NCBI GenBank assembly: GCA_012519695.1
Contig: JAAYPT010000089.1
Coordinates: 1 to 62,586, forward strand
Source: Clostridiales bacterium
GTDB lineage: Bacteria; Bacillota; Clostridia; Lachnospirales; Lachnospiraceae
Reading direction: 5' to 3'
DNA length: 62,586 bases
Below are positions 26,957 through 35,247 of the stretch, in pieces; the first letter of the stretch is position 1; each line of letters begins with the position of its first letter. The position numbers were made by a program, and so were the translations under genes. Under the pieces are notes generated by a model. The model worked only from the letters and a program-made list of their open reading frames with translations. It did not search any database and was not told the DNA's origin.

Positions 26957-28708
26957 TTAATAGCGTGGATATTGTCTTTTTCTTGTCAATACGATTGCGC
27001 TACCACTTATGATAAGAAGAACGATCCAGAAAATAGCATAGCTGTTATCACCGGTTTTGGGAGAATTGGAACTTTCCGGTTCTCCTGTAATATGAAAACT
27101 TGTATTTGCTTTCATTTCTGCGCCATTTATATTTGATACAATTGACAAGGTATGTTCTCCTGTTTTTAATGTTTCCAGATATTCAGGTGTTAGTGTAACG
27201 ATGGTAGAACCTTTTGATACCGTATAGTTTTTAGAATCAACAATCTTACCATCTATTTCTACACGAAGAAAATCTTCAAATTCTGCATTGCTGCGGAAGG
27301 TCAGGGAAGTATTACTGTTTTTTCTCCATCCGCCATTACTACCTTGGATAATAACCGGAGTTTCGACCTGTGGAGTTGTAGTTTGTGGAGTTTCGGTTCG
27401 TGGAGTTTCAGTCTGTGGAGCTTTATAGTCCGGATTTATTTCAGAGCATCCGTTCCTTCTGCATTTTTCAGCATTATTGCTGAAATCATGACCTAATGGT
27501 GCTCCGGAGGTGAATGTTTCTGTTCCTGCTGCTCCACATATTTCGCAGGATTTATAATATTTTGCCGCCGTGGTACAGGTTGCTGCACTTGCAAGGTATT
27601 TATCATTTGTAACATCAATCATTTTGTCATGAGTACATATGATTTCAAAATCTACACTTGCAGTCTTATCTGTATCAACGGTAATTTTTGCAGTATATGC
27701 ACCTGGCTTTTTCGGTGCGCTACCCTGTGAAAGGGCACCACTATTATCGGAGTCTGTTTTTAATTGTGTTCCCTTTAAATAATAACTGATGGTTGGAACT
27801 TGTAATCCGGCTGCGACCCAGTTCGTAGTATCCATGGTAGCTTCTTTTACAGTAGCATCATATTTTGAATTATCTGCAAGAAGAGTTAGAGTAACAGGTG
27901 CGTCCTTGTAATTACAGGAACCCATAGCAACACAAGAGGCTTTTAATTGATTGGCATTTGCACCTGTTCCCACAGAATAATCCCAACTGTGTGTATGTTG
28001 CCACATGCCGATTAAAATCGTAAGTGCATAGCCGGAGTCGCACTTGATGTAGTCCCGATAAATAGTTGCATCCTGATGAAGAGAGGATATGTCTGCATAT
28101 AAGTTTTCCGAGCATTTCATTGACATTCCGGGGTCAATTGTAATAGTGGAGTCATCTTTGCCATAGCCTCCGGATGATACTTTTATAGCTCCCCAGCCAA
28201 GTCCATGACCGGTTGCATAAAGAGAACCAGAAGGACTATTATTAATATGTATACTTCCATATCCCCAAAATGCGAAACTTCCATAAGTATCTTCAACACG
28301 TTTTTCACAGATTAATTCATTACTTCCGATTAAAGTGACATTAATTGTATCTACACAGCTCATAATCAAATCTCGGTAGCCTTTTAGTTTTAAATTACTA
28401 AAAGTCACATTGCGAAAGGTATCTGCGGGTGGCTCACTAAAATTTCCTAATTTTATGGTGTCTGATGTTGGAGCTGCCGTTGGATTCATGGCAATTGTAA
28501 TACTATCGGTTAATATGGTAAGTTCTCCATTTTCATAAGTGTAGTCAGTTCCTTCAATAATTTCGGATGACTCTCTTGATAAAGTAAACGGTCCTGCAAT
28601 GACAGAAGTGTTAGCTGCATTTACCCTTGGTGATATACTTAATATCATGCTACCTATGAGCGCAAGTGTAAGTATCTGGGTAACGATGCTTTTTCTCATT
28701 TGTTTCAT
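26957..28708 (-). CDS. Sortase-type cell-wall surface protein (SPKTG motif)
   Basis: This 583-residue secreted protein has a signal peptide (residues 1-31, ending VNAANTS) and a beta-rich N-terminal region with repeated short strands like carbohydrate-binding or right-handed repeat proteins. A Cys-rich middle (CTHD, CTTAAKYYKSCEICGAAG, CRRNGC) is followed by a Thr/Pro/Gln spacer made of four TETP/TTTP-like repeats. An X2-like Ig domain precedes the C-terminal SPKTGD motif, a hydrophobic helix and a basic tail. SPKTG is an LPXTG variant, so anchoring by a sortase is likely. Its promoter has a MerR-type 19-bp spacer facing the divergent MerR gene. Ligand unknown. Confidence 0.8.
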   Translation of the reverse strand: MKQMRKSIVTQILTLALIGSMILSISPRVNAANTSVIAGPFTLSRESSEIIEGTDYTYENGELTILTDSITIAMNPTAAPTSDTIKLGNFSEPPADTFRNVTFSNLKLKGYRDLIMSCVDTINVTLIGSNELICEKRVEDTYGSFAFWGYGSIHINNSPSGSLYATGHGLGWGAIKVSSGGYGKDDSTITIDPGMSMKCSENLYADISSLHQDATIYRDYIKCDSGYALTILIGMWQHTHSWDYSVGTGANANQLKASCVAMGSCNYKDAPVTLTLLADNSKYDATVKEATMDTTNWVAAGLQVPTISYYLKGTQLKTDSDNSGALSQGSAPKKPGAYTAKITVDTDKTASVDFEIICTHDKMIDVTNDKYLASAATCTTAAKYYKSCEICGAAGTETFTSGAPLGHDFSNNAEKCRRNGCSEINPDYKAPQTETPRTETPQTTTPQVETPVIIQGSNGGWRKNSNTSLTFRSNAEFEDFLRVEIDGKIVDSKNYTVSKGSTIVTLTPEYLETLKTGEHTLSIVSNINGAEMKANTSFHITGEPESSNSPKTGDNSYAIFWIVLLIISGSAIVLTRKRQYPRY

Positions 28709-28791
28709 AATTCATCCATCCCTTCTCGCTATATTTTGTTTTCAGGATATCTCTTTTTACCGGGAAATATCTATGTTATAATTATACTATT

Positions 28792-28822
28792 ATGATACAC
28801 CGTACATCGATGTACGATGCAA
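28792..28822 (-). promoter_or_regulatory. MerR-type promoter with operator in a 19-bp spacer
   Basis: On the reverse strand the -35 is TTGCAT (28817-28822) and the -10 is TATCAT (28792-28797), 19 bp apart. The spacer contains the perfect 16-bp palindrome CGTACATCGATGTACG (28801-28816). An overlong spacer holding a dyad is the hallmark of MerR-activated promoters. The promoter points to the surface-protein gene. Confidence 0.7.
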
Positions 28823-28856
28823 TTGATTTGCAAAATATGCGGAAGGGGAAAGAGAT

Positions 28857-29615
28857 ATGAAAAAATTATTTTCAATTGGAGAAGCTGCACAGTTTGCAAA
28901 AATCACCAGAAGGATTATTTTAAATTATGAAACGCATGAGCTCATTACTCCTGATGTGAAAGACGGTCCATCGGGAAATCGTTATTACACAATAGATACT
29001 TTGACTAAAATCCGAACCATTCGGTCTCTTCAAAATTTGGGACTTTCCTTGGATGAAATTTGTGATTATTTTAACAATTCCGGTGATCTGTTACCAATAG
29101 TAAGACGTTTGGAAGCCCTGCGTGATGAGTTAAATTTGAATATTAAAATGTTATATGAACGTATTGACCAGGGATTCAATCAAGTTGAGGAAGTTATAAT
29201 GCCGGAGCAAACAATTTATTGTCGTACAGAATATGCAGAAACCGTAGTAGAGAAAACAAATTTATTGCGTGACACTGCATTAGAAGCTATGCATGCATAT
29301 GATACAAGTAGCGCAAAGTGTAGTTATTTTACGGAGTGTCCCATAGATAATCCTAAAAAAGTAACATTTTGTGTTGTTGTGTCGGCAGAAAGTGAAGGTA
29401 ATAATATTGTTACGCTTCCTGCCACAAGGGCAATTTGTCTCTATTATCATGGTGCTTATGAGGGAATTCCTGTGTCACACCACATACTGATTGCCTATGC
29501 ACAACAAAAGAGTCTTGAGCCAACAGGAGTGTTTCGTCACAATTTTTTAGAAGGTCCCCCTCAGCACAAAGATAAAAGTAAATACATTACTCAGATTATA
29601 TTGCCCATAAAATGA
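28857..29615 (+). CDS. MerR-family regulator with GyrI-like effector domain
   Basis: This 252-residue regulator has an N-terminal MerR winged helix (FSIGEAAQFAKITRRIILNYE, then ITPDVKDGPSGNRYY and IRSLQNLGLSLDEI). A dimerisation coil is followed by a C-terminal effector domain of about 130 residues with the pattern of BmrR/GyrI-like domains (YYHGAYEGIPVSHHILIAYAQQ, then LEPTG, ending YITQIILPIK). Such domains bind hydrophobic or cationic small molecules. It is divergent from the SPKTG surface protein and very likely controls it through the palindrome at 28801. The ribosome site is GGAAGGGG. Confidence 0.85.
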   Translation: MKKLFSIGEAAQFAKITRRIILNYETHELITPDVKDGPSGNRYYTIDTLTKIRTIRSLQNLGLSLDEICDYFNNSGDLLPIVRRLEALRDELNLNIKMLYERIDQGFNQVEEVIMPEQTIYCRTEYAETVVEKTNLLRDTALEAMHAYDTSSAKCSYFTECPIDNPKKVTFCVVVSAESEGNNIVTLPATRAICLYYHGAYEGIPVSHHILIAYAQQKSLEPTGVFRHNFLEGPPQHKDKSKYITQIILPIK

Positions 29616-29637
29616 TATGGGAAAAGTATTAAAATAA

Positions 29638-30597
29638 CTATTTTTCAGACGCTAACCCACTGTGGTAAGAATTGCATCCTAAGCGTTTTTTCAGAGAAGC
29701 AGTACAGTTCTGTTCTTCTTTGGAATGAGGAAAACAGGAAAAAACATGGAAGAGCTGTTTTAATATAGAAAGATATTCCTGTTGGGTATCATCCATTAAA
29801 TCAAAAAAGGATGCTGTGGAAGTGAAGGTCTTGTCCCATGGATTATGCCACTCTTTATGAAGAATGTTTAACGGATCCAAATAAAAAGTCAGGCTGTCAC
29901 TTGGTATCATGGAAGATAGCAGAGGATAGCCTAATGTCATGCCTTCCAGTTTGCGTAGTAGTACTTTTTTCTGACCGGAAGAATCCCTTAAAAGGCGAGT
30001 ACCAAGTTGCATAGAGCGAATGGAAATATTCATGGTGCTGCGCCAAATGCCAAGTTCCGGATAGGTTTTGGCATAGACATAGTGTAGAATCAAAGCAATC
30101 GTGTGTCGTTGCAAAGGACTCAGCATAATGGTAGATTCCTGACGAAAACGAGAAGGAGCCTTATGCTTATAAAGTTGCAAAAGTTCTGCATCAATGTCCA
30201 CTTCCAAGCGCATATGTGCGCCATGGTAACGGGAGTTTTTCTCCTCAAAACGACTTTTCCAGTAAATATAAGGGTGGCAATGGGTATCAAGCAGATAGTG
30301 TCCTAAAAATCCTGCAATGTAAGCCTCTGCAATTTTGTGTTCTTCAGAATCCGGAAATAGTTTTCTACTTTCAATCAGATAATGTAAAAAAGTTCCGGTG
30401 CGTTTTTCATGGGCAATCGCACCAATATTATCGGCATGTACCAGATAAGACGGAAGAAAATAAAAGAAAACATCAGGTCCCTGAAGTCCGAGACTGTATG
30501 CAGCATGATTTTCGTGAATGTGTTTTTTTATTTCAATGTCATCTAAATGCTTATAAGTGTTTAAACCAAATAAATAATGTGTTGTAAAACCGGGCAT
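29638..30597 (-). CDS. Zinc-dependent phospholipase C family protein
   Basis: This 319-residue protein belongs to the zinc-dependent phospholipase C-like family. It starts MPGFTTHYLFG and has the histidine/aspartate ligand series GLQGPDVFFY, then GFLGHYLLDTHCHPYIYWKSRF, then YHGAHMRLEVDID. No signal peptide is seen, unlike secreted toxins of this fold, so it may act inside the cell. ATG 30597 is preferred over 30606 because AGAGAG is properly spaced only for it and relatives begin MPGFTTH. Substrate unknown. Confidence 0.8.
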   Translation of the reverse strand: MPGFTTHYLFGLNTYKHLDDIEIKKHIHENHAAYSLGLQGPDVFFYFLPSYLVHADNIGAIAHEKRTGTFLHYLIESRKLFPDSEEHKIAEAYIAGFLGHYLLDTHCHPYIYWKSRFEEKNSRYHGAHMRLEVDIDAELLQLYKHKAPSRFRQESTIMLSPLQRHTIALILHYVYAKTYPELGIWRSTMNISIRSMQLGTRLLRDSSGQKKVLLRKLEGMTLGYPLLSSMIPSDSLTFYLDPLNILHKEWHNPWDKTFTSTASFFDLMDDTQQEYLSILKQLFHVFSCFPHSKEEQNCTASLKKRLGCNSYHSGLASEK

Positions 30598-30606
30598 ATC
30601 ATTCAT

Positions 30607-30985
30607 CTCTCTTAATCTTATTAATCTAAAGTATTCCTAGACTAATTATAGTATATACAACAAGTATAAAAAAGAATAGAAGAAAATGTAAAATGAGTAA
30701 GTTGTCAAGTGGACGGTTTACAATGAAGTTTGCTATAGAACATATTGATGAAGCAGAGTATGCAAACTAAAGTAAAAAAGATAATTATAACAGTCATTGT
30801 AATATGCGCAATCGGAATTCCATTAAGGAATGCGTATATATAATAAAAGTGCAGTAGAATTTAAAGATGAGAATATGAAAAAGGTTATGGCCAGTAAATT
30901 TATGTTTACTGGCTATTTTTCAATATTGCAGGAATGAAAAAAATACTTATAATGATACTATATACAAAGGAGAATTATAAAAAAC
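30607..30985. other. Intergenic region with decayed gene remnant
   Basis: No intact gene is seen. A frame from ATG 30753 gives 27 residues with a signal-peptide-like core (KKIIITVIVICAIGIPL). After a frame change it is followed by KSAVEFKDENMKKVMAS, which resembles the N-terminus of secreted leucine-rich-repeat-type proteins. Another 25-codon frame begins at about 30693. A strong terminator lies at 30890-30920. The stretch is best read as the remnant of a secreted-protein gene. Confidence 0.4.
30890..30920 (+). terminator. Intrinsic terminator in the 30.9-kb gap
   Basis: GCCAGTAAA and TTTACTGGC form a perfect 9-bp stem with a 6-nt loop, followed by TATTTTT. Confidence 0.9.
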
Positions 30986-31252
30986 ATGATAAGAGAACAT
31001 ATGATATTTACCGGAAGAGTGCAGGGCGTAGGCTTTCGCTATAAGGTATGTTATATAGCGAGGCATCATGGAATGACTGGATTTGCCCGAAACGAGTATG
31101 ACGGTTCCGTTACGGTGGAAGTACAGGGAACCAAAGAGCAGATTGACGAATTAATTGAAATCCTGCAACATGACAGCTACATACGGATTGAGCAGATTCT
31201 AAGAGAAGAGATAGAACTGCAAGAGGAAAACGGATTTCAGATACAAGGCTGA
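30986..31252 (+). CDS. acyP: Acylphosphatase
   Basis: This 88-residue enzyme hydrolyses acyl phosphates such as acetyl phosphate. The phosphate-binding loop is GRVQGVGFRYK with its catalytic arginine; the catalytic asparagine is in GFARNEYDGSVTVEVQG. Length and ferredoxin-like pattern are standard. AAAGGAG lies upstream. The poly-P:AMP phosphotransferase starts 20 bp later, so the two are probably co-transcribed. Confidence 0.95.
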   Translation: MIREHMIFTGRVQGVGFRYKVCYIARHHGMTGFARNEYDGSVTVEVQGTKEQIDELIEILQHDSYIRIEQILREEIELQEENGFQIQG

Positions 31253-31271
31253 TGCCGAAGGAGGAAAAGGT

Positions 31272-32741
31272 ATGTTAGAGAATTGGAACAAACCACAGAA
31301 ACCGGAAGATGCAGAGTTGGAAGAAAGATTGAAGGCAGCCAGAGAAAAGTTGTCTGTACAGCAAATGTTAATAAAAGAGCATAATTTACCGGTATTGGTA
31401 CTGTTTGAAGGCTGGGGAACGGCTGGAAAAGGAAGTGTATTGGGGAAAGTAATTCGTAATATTGATCCTCGTTTTTTCAAGGTGGCAACCATGGATGTGC
31501 CAACAGAAGAAGAAAAGAGAAAACCATTTTTGTATCGTTATTTTGTAAAGATTCCAGAAGCAGGAAAATTTATGTTTTTAGATTCCGGTTGGATGGATGA
31601 AGTAACGGGAGATTGTCTTCAGGGAAAGTTAAAGGAAAAAAATTATAAGAAAAGAATAGAAAGCATCAAGCGTTTTGAACGTCAGCTTACCGATAATGGA
31701 TATTTGGTAATGAAATTCTTTTTCCAGATAAGTCAAAAAGAGCAGAAAAAGAGAATCGAGGGGTTAGAGGCAGACAAAAATACCAGCTGGCGGGTGAGTG
31801 AAAAAGATAGTTGGCAAAACAAACATTATGAAAAGTGTCTGGCGGTATTTGACCGATACTTAAATGACACGAATGCATCCGCAGACCCATGGTATCTGAT
31901 AGATGCAAAAAATAAAAAGTGGGCAGAATTGCAAGTGTTGGAAACACTAGTTAGTGGTATTGATACTGCATTGAAGAACAGTGCGATGGCAGTACCGTTG
32001 TTACAGAATGTATTTCCATTGGAAAAAATACCCAAGTTACAGGAAGTGTCTCTGGATAAGGCACTTACAGATGAAGAATATCGGAAAAAGTTGCATGAAT
32101 TGCAAAAGCAGTTAGGAGAGCTTCATAATAAATTATATCGCAAGAAAGTGCCTGTAATTATTGCTTATGAGGGCTGGGATGCAGCAGGAAAGGGCGGAAA
32201 TATTAAAAGAATCACGGGAGCATTAGACCCAAGAGGATTTGAAGTGCATCCGATTGCCAGTCCGGAGCCGCATGAAAAGGCAAGACATTATTTATGGAGA
32301 TTTTGGAATCGACTACCAAAGACAGGACATATTGCTGTTTTTGATCGTACTTGGTACGGCAGGGTGATGGTAGAACGTTTGGAGGGATTTTGTAGCGAAA
32401 ATGACTGGCAACGAGCTTATAATGAAATCAATGAATTTGAAAAAGAGTTGGCAGACTGGGGAGCTGTAATTATCAAATTCTGGGTTCAGATTGATAAAGA
32501 TACTCAGTTAGAGCGATTTAATGAACGTCAGAATACACCGGAAAAACAGTGGAAAATTACAGAAGAGGATTGGCGTAATCGAGAAAAGTGGGATTTGTAT
32601 GAGGGAGCAGTGAACGAAATGCTACAAAAGACCAATACCACATATGCGCCATGGCATATTTTAGAATCCAATGATAAAAAATACGCCAGAATAAAAGCGT
32701 TGGAAATTGTAATAGATGCCATTCAAAAGGCATTGAAGTAA
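31272..32741 (+). CDS. pap: Polyphosphate:AMP phosphotransferase (two PPK2 domains)
   Basis: This 489-residue protein has two tandem PPK2 domains. The first (about residues 20-230) has VLFEGWGTAGKGSVLGKVIRNIDPRFF. The second (about 260-489) has the fuller Walker A IAYEGWDAAGKGGNIKRITGALDPRGF and the lid/arginine motif FDRTWYGRVMVERLEGF. Two-domain class II PPK2 enzymes make ADP from AMP and polyphosphate; usually the C-terminal domain is the active one, consistent with the weaker motif in domain one. It lies between acyP and a thioesterase gene in one likely transcript. Confidence 0.92.
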   Translation: MLENWNKPQKPEDAELEERLKAAREKLSVQQMLIKEHNLPVLVLFEGWGTAGKGSVLGKVIRNIDPRFFKVATMDVPTEEEKRKPFLYRYFVKIPEAGKFMFLDSGWMDEVTGDCLQGKLKEKNYKKRIESIKRFERQLTDNGYLVMKFFFQISQKEQKKRIEGLEADKNTSWRVSEKDSWQNKHYEKCLAVFDRYLNDTNASADPWYLIDAKNKKWAELQVLETLVSGIDTALKNSAMAVPLLQNVFPLEKIPKLQEVSLDKALTDEEYRKKLHELQKQLGELHNKLYRKKVPVIIAYEGWDAAGKGGNIKRITGALDPRGFEVHPIASPEPHEKARHYLWRFWNRLPKTGHIAVFDRTWYGRVMVERLEGFCSENDWQRAYNEINEFEKELADWGAVIIKFWVQIDKDTQLERFNERQNTPEKQWKITEEDWRNREKWDLYEGAVNEMLQKTNTTYAPWHILESNDKKYARIKALEIVIDAIQKALK

Positions 32742-32756
32742 GGAAGGAGCAGCAAA

Positions 32757-33155
32757 GTGTTACTAGAAGAGTGTCAGGAACTTTTAAAGCAGAATCCATT
32801 TGCAAATCTATTAGACATGGAATTGCTTGAAGTTTCAGAAGGATTTGTAAAGGCAAAGATTCCGTTTCAGGATAAGATACAAAACATATACGGAGATTTT
32901 CATGGAGGAGCGTTGTATTCCGCAGCAGATACTTTGTGCGGAATAGCAGCCTCTTCTTATGGGTATTATGTGACAACCATAAATGGAAGCATTCAGTATT
33001 TAAAAGCAGGAAGAAATACAGAATATGTTATTTGTGAGGCAAAAGTCATTAAGCCGGGAAGAAATATTTCGGTAGTAGAATTTCAGATTATGGATGAACG
33101 GGATATGTTGTTGAATACAGGAACCTTTCATTTTTACAATTTGAAAAAGAAGTAA
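32757..33155 (+). CDS. PaaI-type hotdog thioesterase
   Basis: This 132-residue hotdog-fold protein has the PaaI/YbgC-like active segment NIYGDFHGGALYSAADTLCGIAASS, where HGG-x-x-x-x-x-x-D is the catalytic pattern. It is followed by TTINGSIQYLKAGR and a final strand with TGTFHFYNLKK. It likely hydrolyses acyl- or aryl-CoA thioesters. The start is GTG 32757, with AAGGAAGGAG well placed. It is the last gene before the mgtE promoter. Confidence 0.85.
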   Translation: MLLEECQELLKQNPFANLLDMELLEVSEGFVKAKIPFQDKIQNIYGDFHGGALYSAADTLCGIAASSYGYYVTTINGSIQYLKAGRNTEYVICEAKVIKPGRNISVVEFQIMDERDMLLNTGTFHFYNLKKK

Positions 33156-33167
33156 AGAAAACTTTAC

Positions 33168-33196
33168 TTGACCGGAGAGGGCAGGAAATATATAAT
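33168..33196 (+). promoter_or_regulatory. mgtE leader promoter
   Basis: TTGACC (33168-33173) and TATAAT (33191-33196) are separated by exactly 17 bp. This is a strong sigma-A type promoter about 30 bp before the leader-peptide start codon. Confidence 0.85.
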
Positions 33197-33226
33197 AGTG
33201 TTGAAATTTTCAAGGAGGTGGAATTC

Positions 33227-33313
33227 ATGGACAGTTGTGATAGTACGGGACGAAGTACATATATCGGTGGCATTTTGAATGTTTTCGGAATACAGGTGTC
33301 TATGAAAATCTGA
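33227..33313 (+). CDS. 28-residue leader peptide upstream of mgtE
   Basis: A perfect AAGGAGGTG ribosome site precedes ATG 33227. The peptide reads MDSCDSTGRSTYIGGILNVF then GIQVSMKI, ending at TGA 33311. It is not a membrane or secreted-protein type. It lies between a strong promoter and an intrinsic terminator placed just before mgtE, so it is most likely a regulatory leader. Its stop codon falls in a small hairpin (AGGTGTC / GACATCT). Acidic residues at positions 2 and 5 recall ribosome-destabilising Mg2+-sensing leaders, but this is only inference. Confidence 0.6.
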   Translation: MDSCDSTGRSTYIGGILNVFGIQVSMKI

Positions 33314-33386
33314 CATCTCATATACGAAATATGCCTTCTGATACCATCGATTTATATTCCGATACTATAAGCTGAAACTTGTAGGT

Positions 33387-33417
33387 CTGCTTTAGGATAT
33401 AAAGCGGTGGATTTTTT
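33387..33417 (+). terminator. Attenuator-type terminator before mgtE
   Basis: CTGCTTTA (33387-33394) pairs with TAAAGCGG (33400-33407, one G-T pair) across GGATA. TGGA and six T residues follow. It lies between the leader peptide and mgtE, so read-through must be controlled for mgtE to be made. Confidence 0.65.
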
Positions 33418-33450
33418 ATGCCCTTTTTGAGGCAAATAGGAGGCAGAAAA

Positions 33451-34848
33451 ATGATGAGAAAAGAAGTATTAAAAGAACCAACTTATGTAGAAGAATTATT
33501 GGAAATATTTAGAAGTGGTTTAGGAAAAGAGGAACTTTTGAACAAGCTCTCAGATTACCATGAGAGTGATATTGCAGATGCGCTTGAAGAAATGAGCGTA
33601 GAGGAAAGAAAAAAGATTTATCCGGTTCTTGGTGCAGAGTATGTGGCAGAAATATTTTCTTATATTGAGGATGCTACACAATATTTGCAGGAAATCCATA
33701 TTGAAAAGGCGGCAAAAGTAATTTCTGAAATGGATGCAGATGATGCGGTAGATATTTTGGAAAATATGGATGAAGATATTCGAAAGAAAATCGTAGAACT
33801 TTTGGATGAAGATGCCAGTGAAGATGTAAAGCTGATTTTATCTTATGAAGAGGATGAAATCGGTAGTGAAATGACCACGAATTTTATTGCAATAAATAAG
33901 GGACTTAATATCAGACAGGCAACCCATGAACTGATTAAACAAGCAGGAGATAATGACAATATTACTACTATTTATGTAGTTGATGAGAAAAATCATTACT
34001 ATGGTGCAATCGATTTAAAGGACTTAATTATAGCCAGAGAATATCAGGATTTGAATGATTTGATTTCTACATCTTATCCATATGTAAATGCTCACGAGAA
34101 AATCAGTGAGTGTATCGAAAGACTGAAAGATTATGCAGAGGATTCCATTCCGGTGTTATCTGATTCCGGAGAAATTCTCGGAGTTATTACTGCATATGAT
34201 GTTGTTGAAGCAGTGGATGAAGAAATGGGTGATGATTATGCAAAGCTGGCTGGTCTTACTGCCGAAGAAGATTTAAAGGAAACTACTTTGCAGAGTATGA
34301 AAAAAAGACTTCCATGGCTTATTATTCTGTTGTTTCTGGGAATGGGCGTATCTTCTGTAGTTGGCATTTTTGAAACCGTTGTAGCAGTGATTCCTCTTGT
34401 GATGTGTTTTCAATCGTTAATTCTTGATATGGCAGGAAATGTGGGAACACAGTCACTGGCTGTAACCATAAGAGTTCTTATGGATGAAAATCTTGAAAGT
34501 AAAGATAAAATAAAACTCATTTTAAAAGAAATGAGAGTAGGATTAGCAAACGGTCTGTTCTTAGGTATTATGGCATTTTTATTTATAGGATTATATGTTT
34601 GCTTACTCAAGGGAAACGGAATTGGTTATTCCTTTTTGGTATCCGGATGTGTGGGAGTGGCACTCATGCTATCCATGGTAATTTCAAGTCTGGTTGGAAC
34701 ATTAATACCTATATTTTTCAATAAAATTAAAATCGATCCGGCGGTTGCATCAGGTCCGTTGATTACAACGGTAAATGATTTAGTTGCAGTAATTACCTAT
34801 TATGGATTGGTTTGGATTTTACTTATTGACATATTAAAGATTGGCTAA
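33451..34848 (+). CDS. mgtE: Magnesium transporter MgtE
   Basis: This 465-residue protein has the MgtE layout. An N-terminal acidic superhelix (HESDIADALEEMSVEE, MDADDAVDILENMDED) precedes a CBS pair (about residues 140-260, TTIYVVDEKNHYYGAIDLKDLI and SIPVLSDSGEILGVITAYDVVEAVDEE). Five C-terminal helices include the pore segment with DMAGNVGTQSLAVTIR. Acidic cytosolic domains sense internal Mg2+ and gate the channel. ATG 33451 has AGGAGGC upstream; the in-frame ATG 33418 directly abuts the terminator T-run and is rejected. Transcription is probably attenuated in the leader. Confidence 0.96.
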   Translation: MMRKEVLKEPTYVEELLEIFRSGLGKEELLNKLSDYHESDIADALEEMSVEERKKIYPVLGAEYVAEIFSYIEDATQYLQEIHIEKAAKVISEMDADDAVDILENMDEDIRKKIVELLDEDASEDVKLILSYEEDEIGSEMTTNFIAINKGLNIRQATHELIKQAGDNDNITTIYVVDEKNHYYGAIDLKDLIIAREYQDLNDLISTSYPYVNAHEKISECIERLKDYAEDSIPVLSDSGEILGVITAYDVVEAVDEEMGDDYAKLAGLTAEEDLKETTLQSMKKRLPWLIILLFLGMGVSSVVGIFETVVAVIPLVMCFQSLILDMAGNVGTQSLAVTIRVLMDENLESKDKIKLILKEMRVGLANGLFLGIMAFLFIGLYVCLLKGNGIGYSFLVSGCVGVALMLSMVISSLVGTLIPIFFNKIKIDPAVASGPLITTVNDLVAVITYYGLVWILLIDILKIG

Positions 34849-34956
34849 GGAAAGTAATAAGGGAAGAATATGACGGAGCCATAGAACATCTGGAATATAG
34901 ATATTTTCTGGAGAAAAAATTTAAAAAATATTTGTAGGATGGATATTTTATTAAGC
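34849..34956. other. Short gap with possible gene fragment
   Basis: A frame reading EEYDGAIEHLEYRYFLEKKF and ending at TAG about 34937 has no start codon or ribosome site. It looks like the tail of a lost gene. Nothing else is seen. Confidence 0.3.
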
Positions 34957-35028
34957 AAAAACTCCACGCATTGCGAAAAATCTAATTATGTGATATGATT
35001 AGAAAAATGTAATGTGAGGAGTTTTTTT
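34957..35028 (+). terminator. Terminator/RBS-occluding hairpin directly before the HTH gene
   Basis: AAAAACTCC (34957-34965) pairs with GGAGTTTTT (35018-35026), continued inward by CGCATT/AATGTG and topped by TCTAAT/ATTAGA. Seven T residues follow. The GAGGAG ribosome site of the HTH gene lies in the 3' arm, so the structure could stop transcription, translation or both. Confidence 0.65.
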
Positions 35029-35031
35029 ATT

Positions 35032-35247
35032 ATGAAGATAGCAGATACAATCAAGGATTTAAGAGAACAAAAGGGTATGAATCGCAAGGAATTTTCAGAG
35101 TATACAGGCATTCCGGTAAGAACATTAGAAGATTGGGAAGCAGGTAGAAGAACACCACCTGAATATATTCCCAGGTTGATAGAGTATCAGTTGAAGTATG
35201 ATGAGCTAGTGAGGGAAAAGGGGGATGCAAATGGAAAAGATTATTAA
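35032..35247 (+). CDS. Small helix-turn-helix DNA-binding protein
   Basis: This 71-residue protein is a single XRE-like helix-turn-helix: IADTIKDLREQKGMNRKEFSEYTGIPVRTLEDWEAGRRTPPEYIPRLIEYQLKYDEL. ATG 35032 uses GAGGAG, which lies in the hairpin arm just upstream. It overlaps the KilA-N gene by 17 bp, so the two are a translational pair. Such small HTH proteins with KilA-N partners are common in phage-like or mobile DNA. Likely a regulator of its own cassette. Confidence 0.8.
   Translation: MKIADTIKDLREQKGMNRKEFSEYTGIPVRTLEDWEAGRRTPPEYIPRLIEYQLKYDELVREKGDANGKDY

Noticed and set aside
33197-33417. M-box (ykoK) Mg2+ riboswitch before mgtE
   Set aside because: The conserved M-box sequence blocks were not found by eye; the region is better explained by a leader peptide and terminator.
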